From NCBI RefSeq assembly GCF_001039005.1, contig NZ_LDWR01000010.1, positions 40,104 to 104,103 on the forward strand: 64,000 bases of DNA, in the 5' to 3' direction. Position numbers and translations under genes: made by a program. Below are positions 46,823 through 56,555 of this stretch, piece after piece; within the stretch, counting starts at the first letter, position 1; every line of letters starts with the position of its first letter. Source of the DNA: Burkholderia cepacia. GTDB lineage: Bacteria; Pseudomonadota; Gammaproteobacteria; Burkholderiales; Burkholderiaceae. Below the pieces are notes generated by a model that did no database searches, was not told where the DNA came from, and saw only the letters and a program-made list of their open reading frames with translations.

Positions 46823-47554
46823 ATGCTCAAGACGCTCGCCCGCGCCGCTGCCGCACTCGCTGTCGCATCCGCCTCGCTGCACGCCACCGCGCAGTCCAGC
46901 TACGACTACTTGCTGCTCGCCGCCTCGTGGGAGCCCGGCTTCTGCGCGTCGCACGACACGCCCGAATGCACGAACCTCGCCGGCTCGTATGCGGCGACGA
47001 GCCTGTCGCTGCATGGGCTGTGGCCGAACCGCTATGACGGCAACCAGCCGTTCTACTGCGGCGTGCCGCAGAGCGACATCGACCTCGACAACGCGCACCA
47101 GTGGTGCAGCATGGATGCGTACCCGCTCAGCAGCGCGACGCGCAACACGCTGTCGACGTACATGCCGGGCGTCGCGTCGTGCCTCGACAAGCACGAATGG
47201 TTCAAGCACGGCACCTGTTCGGACTCGGCGTCGCCCGATGCATACTGGAACCAGGCGGCCGGCATGATCAGCCGCCTCGGCAACACGTCGTTCAACGCGT
47301 ACCTGCAGGCGAACGCGGGCAAGACGGTGACGCGCAACCAGTTGCTGTCCGCGTTCGAAGGCGCGTTCGGCAGCAATACGCGCAGCGCGGTGTCGCTGAA
47401 GTGCACGAAGACGAATGGCGTCAGCTATTTCACCGAAGCGTGGATCGCGGTGAAGACGAGCGCGACCACACAGTTCCCGAGTGCCGCGTCGCTCGTGACG
47501 GACGGCAATACGCAGGGCACGTGCCCGACGTCGGGTGTGTATATCGCGAAGTAA
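46823..47554 (+). CDS. Secreted RNase T2-family ribonuclease
   Basis: 243 aa. ATG 46823; signal peptide to about ATA (residue 24). Both catalytic blocks present: CAS I SLHGLWPN and CAS II KHEWFKHGTC with the two essential His and Glu; several Cys for disulfides. Periplasmic or extracellular cleavage of RNA, like RNase I. Confidence 0.92.
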   Translation: MLKTLARAAAALAVASASLHATAQSSYDYLLLAASWEPGFCASHDTPECTNLAGSYAATSLSLHGLWPNRYDGNQPFYCGVPQSDIDLDNAHQWCSMDAYPLSSATRNTLSTYMPGVASCLDKHEWFKHGTCSDSASPDAYWNQAAGMISRLGNTSFNAYLQANAGKTVTRNQLLSAFEGAFGSNTRSAVSLKCTKTNGVSYFTEAWIAVKTSATTQFPSAASLVTDGNTQGTCPTSGVYIAK

Positions 47555-47620
47555 CGGGGAAGGTGGTCGGCGCTGTCCAACCTGCATCGGCGTGCGCGAC
47601 ATCGCGCACGTCGTCGTCGG

Positions 47621-49081
47621 TCACCGCTTCGGCGGAATGCCCGACCACAGCAGCCCGGCCAGTTCCGGTGCGTCGAGCTGATGCTCGTCGCCCGCGACCG
47701 TGTCGGGCAACGCATGCCATGGCACCGCCGGGTTGCGGTGATGCTGCAGATGCAGGTTGATGTGATACGGCCACACGAACACGCGGCCGATCCATCCGGT
47801 TCGCCATGAATACGTCCAGTCGGCCCAGCCCGGTGTCGCATGCGGGCCGCCGCTGTGCTCGGCCATGCTGCGGATCTTCTGCAGCAGCACCGACAGCGTG
47901 AGCAGCGGCGCGAACCACAGCGCCGCGACCAGCAGGATCGTCCGCGCGGAACAGGCCCACACGAGCAGCACGACGATCGCCACCCAACCGGCCGCGGCCA
48001 ACTGAAACGGCTGGCCGAGCCGCGTGTTCTGCCCGCCCGCGCGCCGGAATGCCGCCATGTTGCGCACCATGTTCAGCACGAACAGATCGCCGAGGAACTG
48101 CCGCGCGAGCGGCCACGCATCGAGCGGCCGGAATCGCCACGGCTGGTCGTGATAGAGGAACTGGCGCTCGGGATCCTGCGCGGTGCCGAGATGGCGGTGA
48201 TGCGCGAGATGCAGCGGCCGGTAGAACTCGACGGGTACGAGCCCCGGCACGCCGATCGCCAGGTTGATCAGGAAATCGTTGACACCGCGGCGGCGCGTGA
48301 CGTGATAGTGGGCCGCGTCGTGATACAGGATGAACAGCGCGTGCTGCCGCGTCGCGACGACGAGCACGGCAAGCGCATACAGGTACCACGCGCCGAGCGC
48401 GACGGCCACGCGGATCGCAACGACGATGCACGCCCATTCGAGCAGCGCGGCTGCCATCGTGCGCAGGTCGGCGTTCGCGCGACGCAAAGCGAGCGTCGCC
48501 GCGCCGGCCGCGATGCCGACCGCGCCGCCCCATGCGACCTCCACGGCGCGATGCTGGCCGGTGGTCAGCACCGTCACCATCAGCAGCGCGCTCCATGCGA
48601 CGAAAAGCACGGCGGTTCGCCGTCGCAGCGCCAGCAGCACGATTGCGATCGCGACCGGCAGCGCGACGTGCCCGCTCGGCGACGCGGCAAGCGGCGTGTC
48701 GATTCGTTGCAGCCACGCGATCCAGTCGCTGTCGGCGGCCGGCCATGCGACGGCGGTCGGATGCAACAGATGGGATACGAGGCAAAGGCCCGCCGCGAGC
48801 GCGCCGGCGAAGAACGCCGGCAGCAGCCATGCGCGGCCGCGTCCGAGCCATACCAGCGCGGGCATCACGAAGAGGTAGCTCAGGTAGAGCGGTACGGTGC
48901 CGGGCAGCACCGGAATCGCGCGATCGAATGCGCTCGCCGAAATCGCCGTAACCGGCCCGAGCGGCATGTGCGTGACGAAGCGGTAGAGCGCACCCGTCAC
49001 GACGAGATAGGCGATGAGCAGCAGCCATGGCCGGGCGATCGGCGTGTCGTTCGCATCCTGGCGGGCAAGGACCTGGGACAT
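47621..49081 (-). CDS. PAP2-like phosphatase domain fused to a membrane fatty-acid desaturase
   Basis: 486 aa from ATG 49081; the frame is open upstream through the divergent promoter. Residues about 10-200: PAP2-type membrane phosphatase with SPSGHVALPVAI and a following TGQHRAVEVAWG (C2/C3 motifs); the C1 motif KxxxxxxRP is not obvious. Residues about 215-486: fatty-acid desaturase with HDAAHYH, HLAHHRHLG and HLQHHRNPAVP His boxes and about four helices. Suggests dephosphorylation and desaturation or hydroxylation of a lipid in one protein. Divergent from two GNAT genes. Confidence 0.82.
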   Translation of the reverse strand: MSQVLARQDANDTPIARPWLLLIAYLVVTGALYRFVTHMPLGPVTAISASAFDRAIPVLPGTVPLYLSYLFVMPALVWLGRGRAWLLPAFFAGALAAGLCLVSHLLHPTAVAWPAADSDWIAWLQRIDTPLAASPSGHVALPVAIAIVLLALRRRTAVLFVAWSALLMVTVLTTGQHRAVEVAWGGAVGIAAGAATLALRRANADLRTMAAALLEWACIVVAIRVAVALGAWYLYALAVLVVATRQHALFILYHDAAHYHVTRRRGVNDFLINLAIGVPGLVPVEFYRPLHLAHHRHLGTAQDPERQFLYHDQPWRFRPLDAWPLARQFLGDLFVLNMVRNMAAFRRAGGQNTRLGQPFQLAAAGWVAIVVLLVWACSARTILLVAALWFAPLLTLSVLLQKIRSMAEHSGGPHATPGWADWTYSWRTGWIGRVFVWPYHINLHLQHHRNPAVPWHALPDTVAGDEHQLDAPELAGLLWSGIPPKR

Positions 49082-49103
49082 GGCGGGAGCGGGCGGGTAA
49101 CGG

Positions 49104-49114
49104 GCTATCATAGC
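49104..49114. promoter_or_regulatory. 11-bp palindrome in the 62-bp divergent promoter region
   Basis: GCTATCATAGC is perfectly symmetric and contains TATCAT/TATGAT, -10-like on both strands. It may form the shared core of the two divergent promoters; matching -35 boxes are not convincing. Confidence 0.3.
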
Positions 49115-49143
49115 AAGGTGTTCAGTCTTGCAGGAGTGCCCCG

Positions 49144-49854
49144 ATGGAGTTGCGTGCCACTGCCGTCGAACGTGCGGCCTTGGGCCCGGACGACATCGAC
49201 CGGATGTTCTCGTTGTATGCGGCATCGTATTGCGACACGGTGCGTGCGCAGTTCGACCGCGACCTCGGCGACAAGACGCACTGCATCGTGCTGCGCGACA
49301 GCGGCGGCGCGATCCAGGGCTTCTCGACGCTGAAGCAGTACGAGACGCACTGGCGCGACGCGTCGATCCGCGTGATCTTTTCCGGCGATACGATCATCGA
49401 TCCCGCTCACTGGGGCACGCAGCATCTCGCGTTCGCGTGGATCCGCCACGCGGGCGACGTGTGGCGGCAGGCGCCGGCCGTGCCGCTGTACTGGTTCCTG
49501 ATCTGCAAGGGGCATCGCACCTATCGCTACCTGCGCGCGTTCGCGCGCGACTACGCGCCGCGCGCCGACAATTTGACCGCACCGGCGACGCAGGACCTGA
49601 TGGATTACCTGGCCGCCAGCCGCTACGGGCACGCGTACGATCCGGCCACCGGTCTCCTGTCTTTCGACATGCCGCAGGGCCGGCTGACACCCACGCTCGC
49701 GGAGGTGCCGGTCGCGCACCGGCGGCTCGCCGACGTCGACTACTTCCTTGCCCGCAACCCCGGCTATGCGCAGGGCAACGAACTCGTGTGCCTGTGCGAA
49801 CTGTCCGCGTCGAACCTGCGGCCGCTCGCGCGCCGGCTGTTCGACGGCGCGTGA
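49144..49854 (+). CDS. GNAT-like acyltransferase (divergent)
   Basis: 236 aa. Secondary-structure pattern and a central FSTLKQYETHWRDASIRVIFSGDTIID block fit a diverged N-acetyl/N-acyltransferase fold; the canonical QxxGxG/A loop is poorly kept. Long acyl-donor-binding variants exist in this superfamily. Nine bases ahead of a second GNAT gene, so co-translated. Role within the lipid locus is inferred. Confidence 0.6.
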   Translation: MELRATAVERAALGPDDIDRMFSLYAASYCDTVRAQFDRDLGDKTHCIVLRDSGGAIQGFSTLKQYETHWRDASIRVIFSGDTIIDPAHWGTQHLAFAWIRHAGDVWRQAPAVPLYWFLICKGHRTYRYLRAFARDYAPRADNLTAPATQDLMDYLAASRYGHAYDPATGLLSFDMPQGRLTPTLAEVPVAHRRLADVDYFLARNPGYAQGNELVCLCELSASNLRPLARRLFDGA

Positions 49855-49863
49855 GCCGCACGC

Positions 49864-50979
49864 ATGCGGATCCGTCTCGCGCAACCGGCCGACAACGCGC
49901 GCATCCTCGATTTCCAGGCGCGCCATGCGATGCAGGGCAGCCTGCCGCTGCGCTTCGATCGCGCACCCGACTACTTCGCGCTGCATCGCTGCCACGCGCC
50001 GCATCATGAGGTATGGCTCGCGGAGGGCGAGCAGGCGGCGCTGAAGGGGCTCGCGAGCCTCGTCGTGCGCGACGGTTATCTCGGCGAGCGCGCGCAGCCG
50101 GTCGCCTATCTGGGCGATCTGCGCCTGATGCCCGACCGGCACCTGTCGCGCGAGTGGACCGACTCGGTGCGCGACCGCTTCGCGACGCTGCGCGCCGAAG
50201 CCGGCGTGCAGCACGCGTACTGCTGCATGATTCGCGACAACCGGCTCGCGGTGCAGTCGCTTGCGCGGTCGCGGCGCGAGAACCGGTTGCGCTTTTCTCA
50301 TTGGCACGGCTACGAGAATGTGTCGGTCTACGCGCAGCGCGGGTTGTCGTCCGCGCCGCACAACGCGCTCGGCGTCCGGATCGTCGACGCGCAGCCGCAT
50401 CACGCGGACGCGCTGCGCGCGTTTCTCGATGCCGAATCGCGTCGCCAGCCGTTCGGTAGCGTGTTTTCCGCGGACGAGTTCGCGCGCCGGCTCGACACGT
50501 GGCCGGCGTTCGGCATCGGTTCATTCCTGCTGGCGCTCGACGCGCGCGGCAACGTGCTCGGCTGCGTCGCGCCGTGGGATGCCGGCGACATCAAGCGGAT
50601 CGTGCTCGAACGGCTGCCGTTGCCGCTGCAGGCGATCCGTGTCGCATTCAACGCGCTTGCGCCCGCGTTGCGCCGCCCGCGCATCGCGGCACCCGGCGAG
50701 CCGCTGCGCGATGTCTACCTGACGCACCTGCAGGTGCGCGACCGCGATCCGTCCGTGTTCGCGGCGCTGCTCGATGCCGCGTGGCTGCGCGTGCGCAACG
50801 GTCATGCGCTGATGCAGCTGTGCCTGTACGACGACGATCCGCTATGGCCCGCGCTCGCGCGCTATCGCGCGGCGCGTACGCCGATGGATCTCTATACGCT
50901 GTCGACCGGCGAGCCGGCCGAGCCGATCGACGGCCTGCTGGCCGGCCGCGTGCCGGGCTTCGAGATCTACCTCGTCTGA
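49864..50979 (+). CDS. GNAT-family N-acyltransferase, probably tandem domains
   Basis: 371 aa. N-terminal GNAT opening (IRLAQPADNARILDFQARHA, YLGDLRLMPDRHLSREW) and a second half with similar strand/helix order (VRIVDAQPHHADALRAFL; VYLTHLQVRDRD), suggesting two GNAT repeats. Its 3' end overlaps the convergent hydrolase by 13 bp. Confidence 0.7.
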   Translation: MRIRLAQPADNARILDFQARHAMQGSLPLRFDRAPDYFALHRCHAPHHEVWLAEGEQAALKGLASLVVRDGYLGERAQPVAYLGDLRLMPDRHLSREWTDSVRDRFATLRAEAGVQHAYCCMIRDNRLAVQSLARSRRENRLRFSHWHGYENVSVYAQRGLSSAPHNALGVRIVDAQPHHADALRAFLDAESRRQPFGSVFSADEFARRLDTWPAFGIGSFLLALDARGNVLGCVAPWDAGDIKRIVLERLPLPLQAIRVAFNALAPALRRPRIAAPGEPLRDVYLTHLQVRDRDPSVFAALLDAAWLRVRNGHALMQLCLYDDDPLWPALARYRAARTPMDLYTLSTGEPAEPIDGLLAGRVPGFEIYLV

Positions 50980-51866
50980 CCGCGCGTGACGTGCAGCAGG
51001 TCGGCGAGCGCGAGCCAGAAGCGGCCGGCGTCGAAGCCGAGCCCGCCGAGCACGGGCTGGCCGTGATCGAGCCGCGGCAGGCAGATTTGCGGGATGCCGG
51101 CCATCACCTGATGTTCGAGATAAAACTGCCCGTCGTGCGCGCAGCCGGGACGATGGCCGTTCAGCCGCCCATGGTGCGAATCGAAACGCGTGGACGCTTC
51201 GACGGACCAGCTCACGCCATGCACGAGATGCAGGTCGCGCGGCAGCGCCGCGAGCATCGCGCCGACACGAGGATCGCGCCGGCTGCTGATGTCGCGCGTG
51301 CCGGCGTTCGCCCAGCGCGTGCGCAGCAGGCGCTGCGCGATGCGGTCGGGCCACGGCGCGGCCACGTGCAGCGGCACGCCGTGACGGAAGATCGTGTCGA
51401 CGATCGCGGACGGGCCGCACGGCGGCTGCACGAGCGCGATGCCCGCGCAACGCGCCGACAGCGCCGGATCGCCGACCAGCGCGGCGAGCGTATCGATGCC
51501 GCCCTTGCTGTGCGCGAGCGCGACGAATTCGCCGCCGGCCGGCAGGTGCGTGCGCAGGTACGGTCCGATATGCGCACCTTGATCGAACACGCCGCGCGCG
51601 GAACGCACCGGCACCGTCAGCACGCGATAGCCGGCCGCGCCGAGCGTCTGCCGCGCGCCGCGATTGCAGCCGGGCAGCCATTCCGAATACAGGCCGGCGA
51701 CGAGCACGATCGTCGTCGTCAGTGGCAGCCGGGCGGTGCGTCGCGTCCAGCCGTCGATGAACGCGTCGGTCCGGTCGAGCGGCGCTTCAGCTCGTGCGAA
51801 CGGCGTCGCAGGATAGTGGCGGCGCCAGTCGTCGAACCCGTCGGGCGTCCACGGCGCGCGCGTCAT
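50967..51866 (-). CDS. Alpha/beta hydrolase (lipase/esterase-like)
   Basis: 299 aa. IVLVAGLYSEWLPG strand, nucleophile elbow AHSKGG (Ser), and late HDGQFYLEH and LDHGQPVLGG segments offering the acid and His. Likely acts on esters or acyl intermediates. Start overlaps the upstream PF10118 stop (ATGA), so the two are coupled. Confidence 0.78.
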   Translation of the reverse strand: MTRAPWTPDGFDDWRRHYPATPFARAEAPLDRTDAFIDGWTRRTARLPLTTTIVLVAGLYSEWLPGCNRGARQTLGAAGYRVLTVPVRSARGVFDQGAHIGPYLRTHLPAGGEFVALAHSKGGIDTLAALVGDPALSARCAGIALVQPPCGPSAIVDTIFRHGVPLHVAAPWPDRIAQRLLRTRWANAGTRDISSRRDPRVGAMLAALPRDLHLVHGVSWSVEASTRFDSHHGRLNGHRPGCAHDGQFYLEHQVMAGIPQICLPRLDHGQPVLGGLGFDAGRFWLALADLLHVTRGQTR

Positions 51867-52750
51867 GCGTGCGACTCCGGTTCGCGTTCGGAGGTGGCCA
51901 GATACGGTTCGAGCGCGATGCGCGCCGCGCGCAGCGCCGCGTCGCTATCGATGCGATCGGGATGGAAGCGCGGCGAGAACCAGGCCAGCCACAGCGGCAT
52001 CACGCGCGTGAAGATGCCCGGCGCGACGAACAGCCAGCGCAGCAATTGCAGCCAGCCGCGCACATTCCACGTCTGACCGTCGACCGCGACGAGCCGGTGC
52101 ACGAAAAAGATCAGGTCGACCACGAAGTAGACCGAGATCCCGAGCATCGCCGCGCAGCGCACGACATAGCGCCGCGCCGCGTTCGGCATCGCCGCCGTGA
52201 ACACGTCGAACGCGACGGTCTTGTGTTCGGTTTCCTCGATCGCATGCCAGCGCCACACGGCCGCCATCGTCGGATCGGCGCCGTCGAGGATCGCCGGGTC
52301 ACTCAGCAGGCGGTGCGCGAGGATCGTCGTGTAGTGTTCGAGGCACGCCGTCAGCGCGAGCCGCGTGACGGGCGACACCTGGCGCGCGGCGTTGCGCTGG
52401 CGTTTTTCGAGCAGCGCTTCGAGCGCGTCGACCGGCACGCGCTGCGACGCGAGGCGCGCGTTGTAGAGCCGGTGCACGCGTATATGCGACGCCTCCTGCC
52501 GCACGAACGCGTCGACGTCGGCCGCGAGCGACGCATCGCCGCCGACGCGGTCGCGAAACGGCCGCACGCTTTCGATGAAGAAGCGCTCGCCGAGCGGGAA
52601 CATCACGGAAAACGCGTCGAAGAAGCGCGTGACATGGCAGGTGCCGCGATACCAGAAGCGCGGAATGCGTGCGTCGATCGCGAAGTGCACGTCGCGCGGC
52701 GGCATGCGCGACGCGGCGTTGGCGGCGGGGGCGCGGCGAAACGGACGCAT
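51863..52750 (-). CDS. PF10118-family metal-dependent hydrolase-like protein
   Basis: 295 aa; start at 52750 chosen by homology of the opening region, without a good ribosome site (alternatives at 52705). Metal motif helices FVRQEASHIRVHR and WHAIEETEHKTVAFDV match the protein at 15931. Coupled to the lipase-like gene and divergent from a desaturase. Confidence 0.8.
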   Translation of the reverse strand: MRPFRRAPAANAASRMPPRDVHFAIDARIPRFWYRGTCHVTRFFDAFSVMFPLGERFFIESVRPFRDRVGGDASLAADVDAFVRQEASHIRVHRLYNARLASQRVPVDALEALLEKRQRNAARQVSPVTRLALTACLEHYTTILAHRLLSDPAILDGADPTMAAVWRWHAIEETEHKTVAFDVFTAAMPNAARRYVVRCAAMLGISVYFVVDLIFFVHRLVAVDGQTWNVRGWLQLLRWLFVAPGIFTRVMPLWLAWFSPRFHPDRIDSDAALRAARIALEPYLATSEREPESHA

Positions 52751-52845
52751 GCTAGTTCGGCCCCGTCGGGGACGGGGCGCGAGCCGTTTTCGGCGGCTGA
52801 CGCATCTGTTGTATCCTCCCGTGCAAACAACCGCCATTCCGAGCC

Positions 52846-53784
52846 ATGAACCGACCGAGCGCGCAGGCCGCTGCGGCGCAGACCCGACGTTACGATCGCG
52901 CGAACCTGTGGGTGCTCGCGCTGCAGAGCATGGTGTGGGCCGGCACGCTCACCTGGCTTTCGCATACGAGTGCCGGTGCGATCAAGTGGCTCGTGCTCAT
53001 CCCGTTCTGCCTCGTGATGCAGGGCGTATTCTCGATGATGCACGAAACCTTTCACGGGTTCGGGCATCGCCGGCCGATCGCGAATTATATGATGATGTGG
53101 TGGGCGTCCACGATGTTCGGTGCAGCCGCGACGCTCATTCACGTGAACCATCTCGGCCATCACGTGCGCAACCGCACGCGCGCCGAGCGCGCTGATTTCG
53201 CGACGGCGGACGAATCGCTGCTGCGCAAGCGTATCGAATACTACGCGGCGATCCTCGGCGGCATCTGGCTCGGCAGTTTCGTCGGCAGCTTCGTGCTCGC
53301 GCTGGTGCCCGGCCGCACGATGCAGCAGCTTGCCGCGCGCGGCGACGACAACACCTACGCGGCCGCCTTCAAGGAATTCACGACGGCCGACTTCCGCCGC
53401 ATCCGCTACGAAACGCTGGCCGCCGTCGGCGCGTGGCTGCTGGCCGGCTGGTTGCTCGACTGGTCGGCGTCGGCGGTGCTGATCGCGTATGTCGCGTTCG
53501 CGTTCTCGTGGTCGTCGCTGCAGTGGGTGTACCACATGCGCACACCGCTCGACGTCGTCGAAGGCACGTACAACATGCGCGCGCCGACGCCCGTGCGCTG
53601 GCTGCTGCTGAACTTCAACTACAACCTGACGCACCATCGCCGGCCCGCGCTGCGCTGGCAGGACATGCATGCGGCGTCGGACCAGCGCGAGACGCGACCG
53701 CTGTGGTACGGCTGGCTCACGATCTTCGCGCCGCCGCGCCGGCTGCCCGACGATCTCGCGCAACTCGACAAGACCTATTTCTGA
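52846..53784 (+). CDS. Membrane fatty-acid desaturase/hydroxylase
   Basis: 312 aa. Three His boxes: HETFHGFGHR, HVNHLGHHVR and NYNLTHHRRP, with four to five hydrophobic helices between. Di-iron membrane enzyme that desaturates or hydroxylates acyl chains. Stop overlaps the GH3 start (TGATG). Confidence 0.88.
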   Translation: MNRPSAQAAAAQTRRYDRANLWVLALQSMVWAGTLTWLSHTSAGAIKWLVLIPFCLVMQGVFSMMHETFHGFGHRRPIANYMMMWWASTMFGAAATLIHVNHLGHHVRNRTRAERADFATADESLLRKRIEYYAAILGGIWLGSFVGSFVLALVPGRTMQQLAARGDDNTYAAAFKEFTTADFRRIRYETLAAVGAWLLAGWLLDWSASAVLIAYVAFAFSWSSLQWVYHMRTPLDVVEGTYNMRAPTPVRWLLLNFNYNLTHHRRPALRWQDMHAASDQRETRPLWYGWLTIFAPPRRLPDDLAQLDKTYF

Positions 53785-55382
53785 TGGACGCCTCCGCCCG
53801 CAGCCCGGCCGACGCATGGCGCACGTTCGCGCGCGCCGCGCAGCCGGACGTCGACCGCTGGCTGGCGAGCCTCGAGGCGCCGGGCGACGCGCAGGCGCAA
53901 CGGCTGATGGCGCTGCTCGCCGCGAACCGCGATACGGCGTTCGGACGCCGCTTCGGCTTCGACCGGATCGACAGCCCCGCGCAGTTCCGCGAGCGCGTGC
54001 CGGTGCATGCGGCCGCCGATTTCCTGCCGTGGCTCGAACGTGTGTCGCACGAACCGGAACCGGTGCTGACCGCCGAGCGCCCGGTGTTCCTCGAACGGAC
54101 GAGCGGCAGCACTGCGCGCCAGAAGCTGATTCCGTACACCCCCGCGTTCCTGCGCGAATTGCAGGCCGCGATGATCGTGTGGCTGGCCGACATGCATCGC
54201 GCGTGCCCGGCGCTCGGGGAAGGGCGTGCGTACTGGTCGATGTCGCCACCGTTGCAGGGGCCCGGCGTTGCGCCGAACGGCATTCCGGTCGGCTCGGCGA
54301 GCGATCTCGATTACCTCGGCGACAGCAGCGCGGCCGCGCTCGCGTCGACGCTGCTGGTGCCGCCGCTGACCGGCGACGTGTCGACGTGGCGGCGCGAGAC
54401 GCTGCGCGCGCTGGTCGCCGACGAAACGCTCGCGCTCATCAGCGTGTGGAGCCCGACGTTCCTGACGAGCGTGCTGCGTCCACTGTTCGATCGCGACGAT
54501 GCCGACGGCGCGCGCGACCTTGCATGGGTCGATGCATCGTTGCCGGCCGCGCGCCGCGCGGCGCTGCGCCGTGCGATCGCGGATGGCGATTGCCGCGCGC
54601 TGTGGCCGCGTTTGGCTGCCGTGAGCTGCTGGCTGGACGGCCCGAGCAAGCACTACGCCGATGCGTTGCGTCTGCGGTTCCCGGGTGTGCAATGGCTACC
54701 GAAGGGGCTGTTCGCGACCGAAGGCGTCGCCAGCATTCCGTTCGGCGCGGGCGACGGCTGCCCGCTCGCGATCGGCAGCCACTACCTTGAGTTCGTGCGC
54801 GACGACGGCAGCGTGTGCGACGCTGAAGGGCTGCAATCCGGCGATGAAGTACAGGTTCTGCTGACCACGGGTGGCGGGCTCATGCGCTATGCGCTCGGCG
54901 ATCGTGTCCGCGTGGTCGGCATGACCGCGCGCACGCCGCGCATTGCGTTCGTCGGGCGCGCGGCGGCGAGCGTCGATCTCGTCGGCGAGAAGCTCGACGA
55001 GCAGATTGCGGCCGATGCGCTGAATGAGGCGCGCGCGCAGCACGGCGAACTCGGCGCGTGCATCGTGCCATGCACTACGCGGGAAGCGCAGCCGCACTAT
55101 GTGTTGTGTATCGCAGGCGAGATTGGCGATGACGCAGCCGACGCGTTATGCGCGGCCGTCGAAGCGGCGCTGGCGCAGGCGTTCCATTACGCGCATGCAC
55201 GCCGCATCGGCCAGCTTGGCCCGCTGCGCGTGCGACGGCTGGGCGAATCGCCGACGCGGCTCGGCGACTTGCTGCAGCATGCGGCCGAACGCGCCGGCAT
55301 CCGCGCGGGCGACGTGAAGCCGTGCGTGCTCGTGACGCGGCTGCCGGTGGCCGACGCGCTGCTCGCGATGACGGATGAATGA
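53784..55382 (+). CDS. GH3-family acyl-adenylating enzyme (acyl-acid amido synthetase type)
   Basis: 532 aa. GH3/ANL fold: ATP motif ERTSGSTARQKLIPYTP, GLFATEGVASIPF (the substrate/AMP motif) and YALGDRVRVVGM hinge, VGEKLDEQ near the C-terminal domain. Plant and bacterial GH3 enzymes adenylate a carboxylic acid and pass it to an amine. Overlaps both neighbours in an operon with a desaturase and a Rieske oxygenase. Confidence 0.85.
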   Translation: MDASARSPADAWRTFARAAQPDVDRWLASLEAPGDAQAQRLMALLAANRDTAFGRRFGFDRIDSPAQFRERVPVHAAADFLPWLERVSHEPEPVLTAERPVFLERTSGSTARQKLIPYTPAFLRELQAAMIVWLADMHRACPALGEGRAYWSMSPPLQGPGVAPNGIPVGSASDLDYLGDSSAAALASTLLVPPLTGDVSTWRRETLRALVADETLALISVWSPTFLTSVLRPLFDRDDADGARDLAWVDASLPAARRAALRRAIADGDCRALWPRLAAVSCWLDGPSKHYADALRLRFPGVQWLPKGLFATEGVASIPFGAGDGCPLAIGSHYLEFVRDDGSVCDAEGLQSGDEVQVLLTTGGGLMRYALGDRVRVVGMTARTPRIAFVGRAAASVDLVGEKLDEQIAADALNEARAQHGELGACIVPCTTREAQPHYVLCIAGEIGDDAADALCAAVEAALAQAFHYAHARRIGQLGPLRVRRLGESPTRLGDLLQHAAERAGIRAGDVKPCVLVTRLPVADALLAMTDE

Positions 55383-56523
55383 CCCGATGAACGACATGAT
55401 CGAACCAAGCGGATGCGGGCAGGATTGCCCGTCGCGCGACGCGGCGCACGCGCACGAACCTGTGCCGCCGGCCGACGGCCTGCACGAGCAATGGTTCGTC
55501 GCATGCACCGAACGTGAGCTTCCGCGCGACAAGCCGCTCGGCGTCCGGATTCTCGATACCGGCATCGTGCTGTTCCGGCAGCGCGACGGCCGGATCGCCG
55601 CGCTGATCGACCAGTGCGTGCATCGCGGCACGCGCCTGTCGGCCGGCAAGGTCGACGGCGATGCGCTCGTTTGCCCGTATCACGGCTGGCGCTACGACGG
55701 CGAAGGGCAGGTCGTCCATGTGCCGAGCATCGACGGCACGCGGCCGACCGGCACGCCCGGCCGTTATCCGTTCCGGCAGCGCACGTTGCCCGTGCAGCTG
55801 CTCGACGGGCTAGTCTGGGTGTATCTCGGCGCTGGCGACCCGTCGGCGCGCGCGATCTTCCGGATGCCGTTCCGCGACGCCGCGCCGTGGCAGTCGTACT
55901 ACATGGTCAACACGTTCGACGGCGACATCGCGATGCTCGCGCAGAACTTCATGGACGTGCCGCATACGGTGTTCGTTCACGACGGGATCTTCCGCAGCAG
56001 CCGCGGCCAGGCGATGGAAGCGACGGTCGCGGCGATGCCGGACAGCGTCGCCGTCACCTACCACGACGGCGACGACAAGATCGGCTTCTGCCTCGACTGG
56101 CTCACGAACCCCGATCGCGTGCCGCTCGCGCACGTCGACCGCTTCATCGCGCCGAACGTGACGCGCTGCGACTACCTGTGGGGCGAGCGTTCCGGGTTCC
56201 TGATCGTCAGCCAGATCACGCCGATCGATGCGCGCCGCTCGCGCGTCTACACCTATATCGCGTATCGCTTCCGGCTGCCGCACTGGCTGCTGCGCGCGCT
56301 GCGGCCGCTGCTGAATCTGTATACGCACCTCGTGATCCAGCAGGACGTGCGGATCATGCGCGCGCACCGGCAGGGCCTCGACAACGCGTCGGGGTTCCGC
56401 CCGCACAACGTGCGCGCCGATATCGTGCATGTCGCGATCGACCGGCTGCTCGACGCGGTGAAACGCGGCGAGCCGCTGCCGGCCGAACAGTGCGGCGAGA
56501 AAGTGATGCGGTTCGAGCTGTAG
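55375..56523 (+). CDS. Rieske [2Fe-2S] non-haem iron oxygenase
   Basis: 382 aa. Rieske centre CVHRG ... CPYHGW (residues about 80-105) and a catalytic domain with NFMDVPHTVFVHDG (mononuclear iron His/Asp region). Resembles oxygenases that hydroxylate or desaturate secondary metabolites. ATG 55375 overlaps the GH3 stop by 8 bp. An electron donor is not encoded next to it. Confidence 0.88.
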   Translation: MNDPMNDMIEPSGCGQDCPSRDAAHAHEPVPPADGLHEQWFVACTERELPRDKPLGVRILDTGIVLFRQRDGRIAALIDQCVHRGTRLSAGKVDGDALVCPYHGWRYDGEGQVVHVPSIDGTRPTGTPGRYPFRQRTLPVQLLDGLVWVYLGAGDPSARAIFRMPFRDAAPWQSYYMVNTFDGDIAMLAQNFMDVPHTVFVHDGIFRSSRGQAMEATVAAMPDSVAVTYHDGDDKIGFCLDWLTNPDRVPLAHVDRFIAPNVTRCDYLWGERSGFLIVSQITPIDARRSRVYTYIAYRFRLPHWLLRALRPLLNLYTHLVIQQDVRIMRAHRQGLDNASGFRPHNVRADIVHVAIDRLLDAVKRGEPLPAEQCGEKVMRFEL

Positions 56524-56555
56524 GCGCGGCATGCGGGGCCGCGTGGTGAGAGCGT

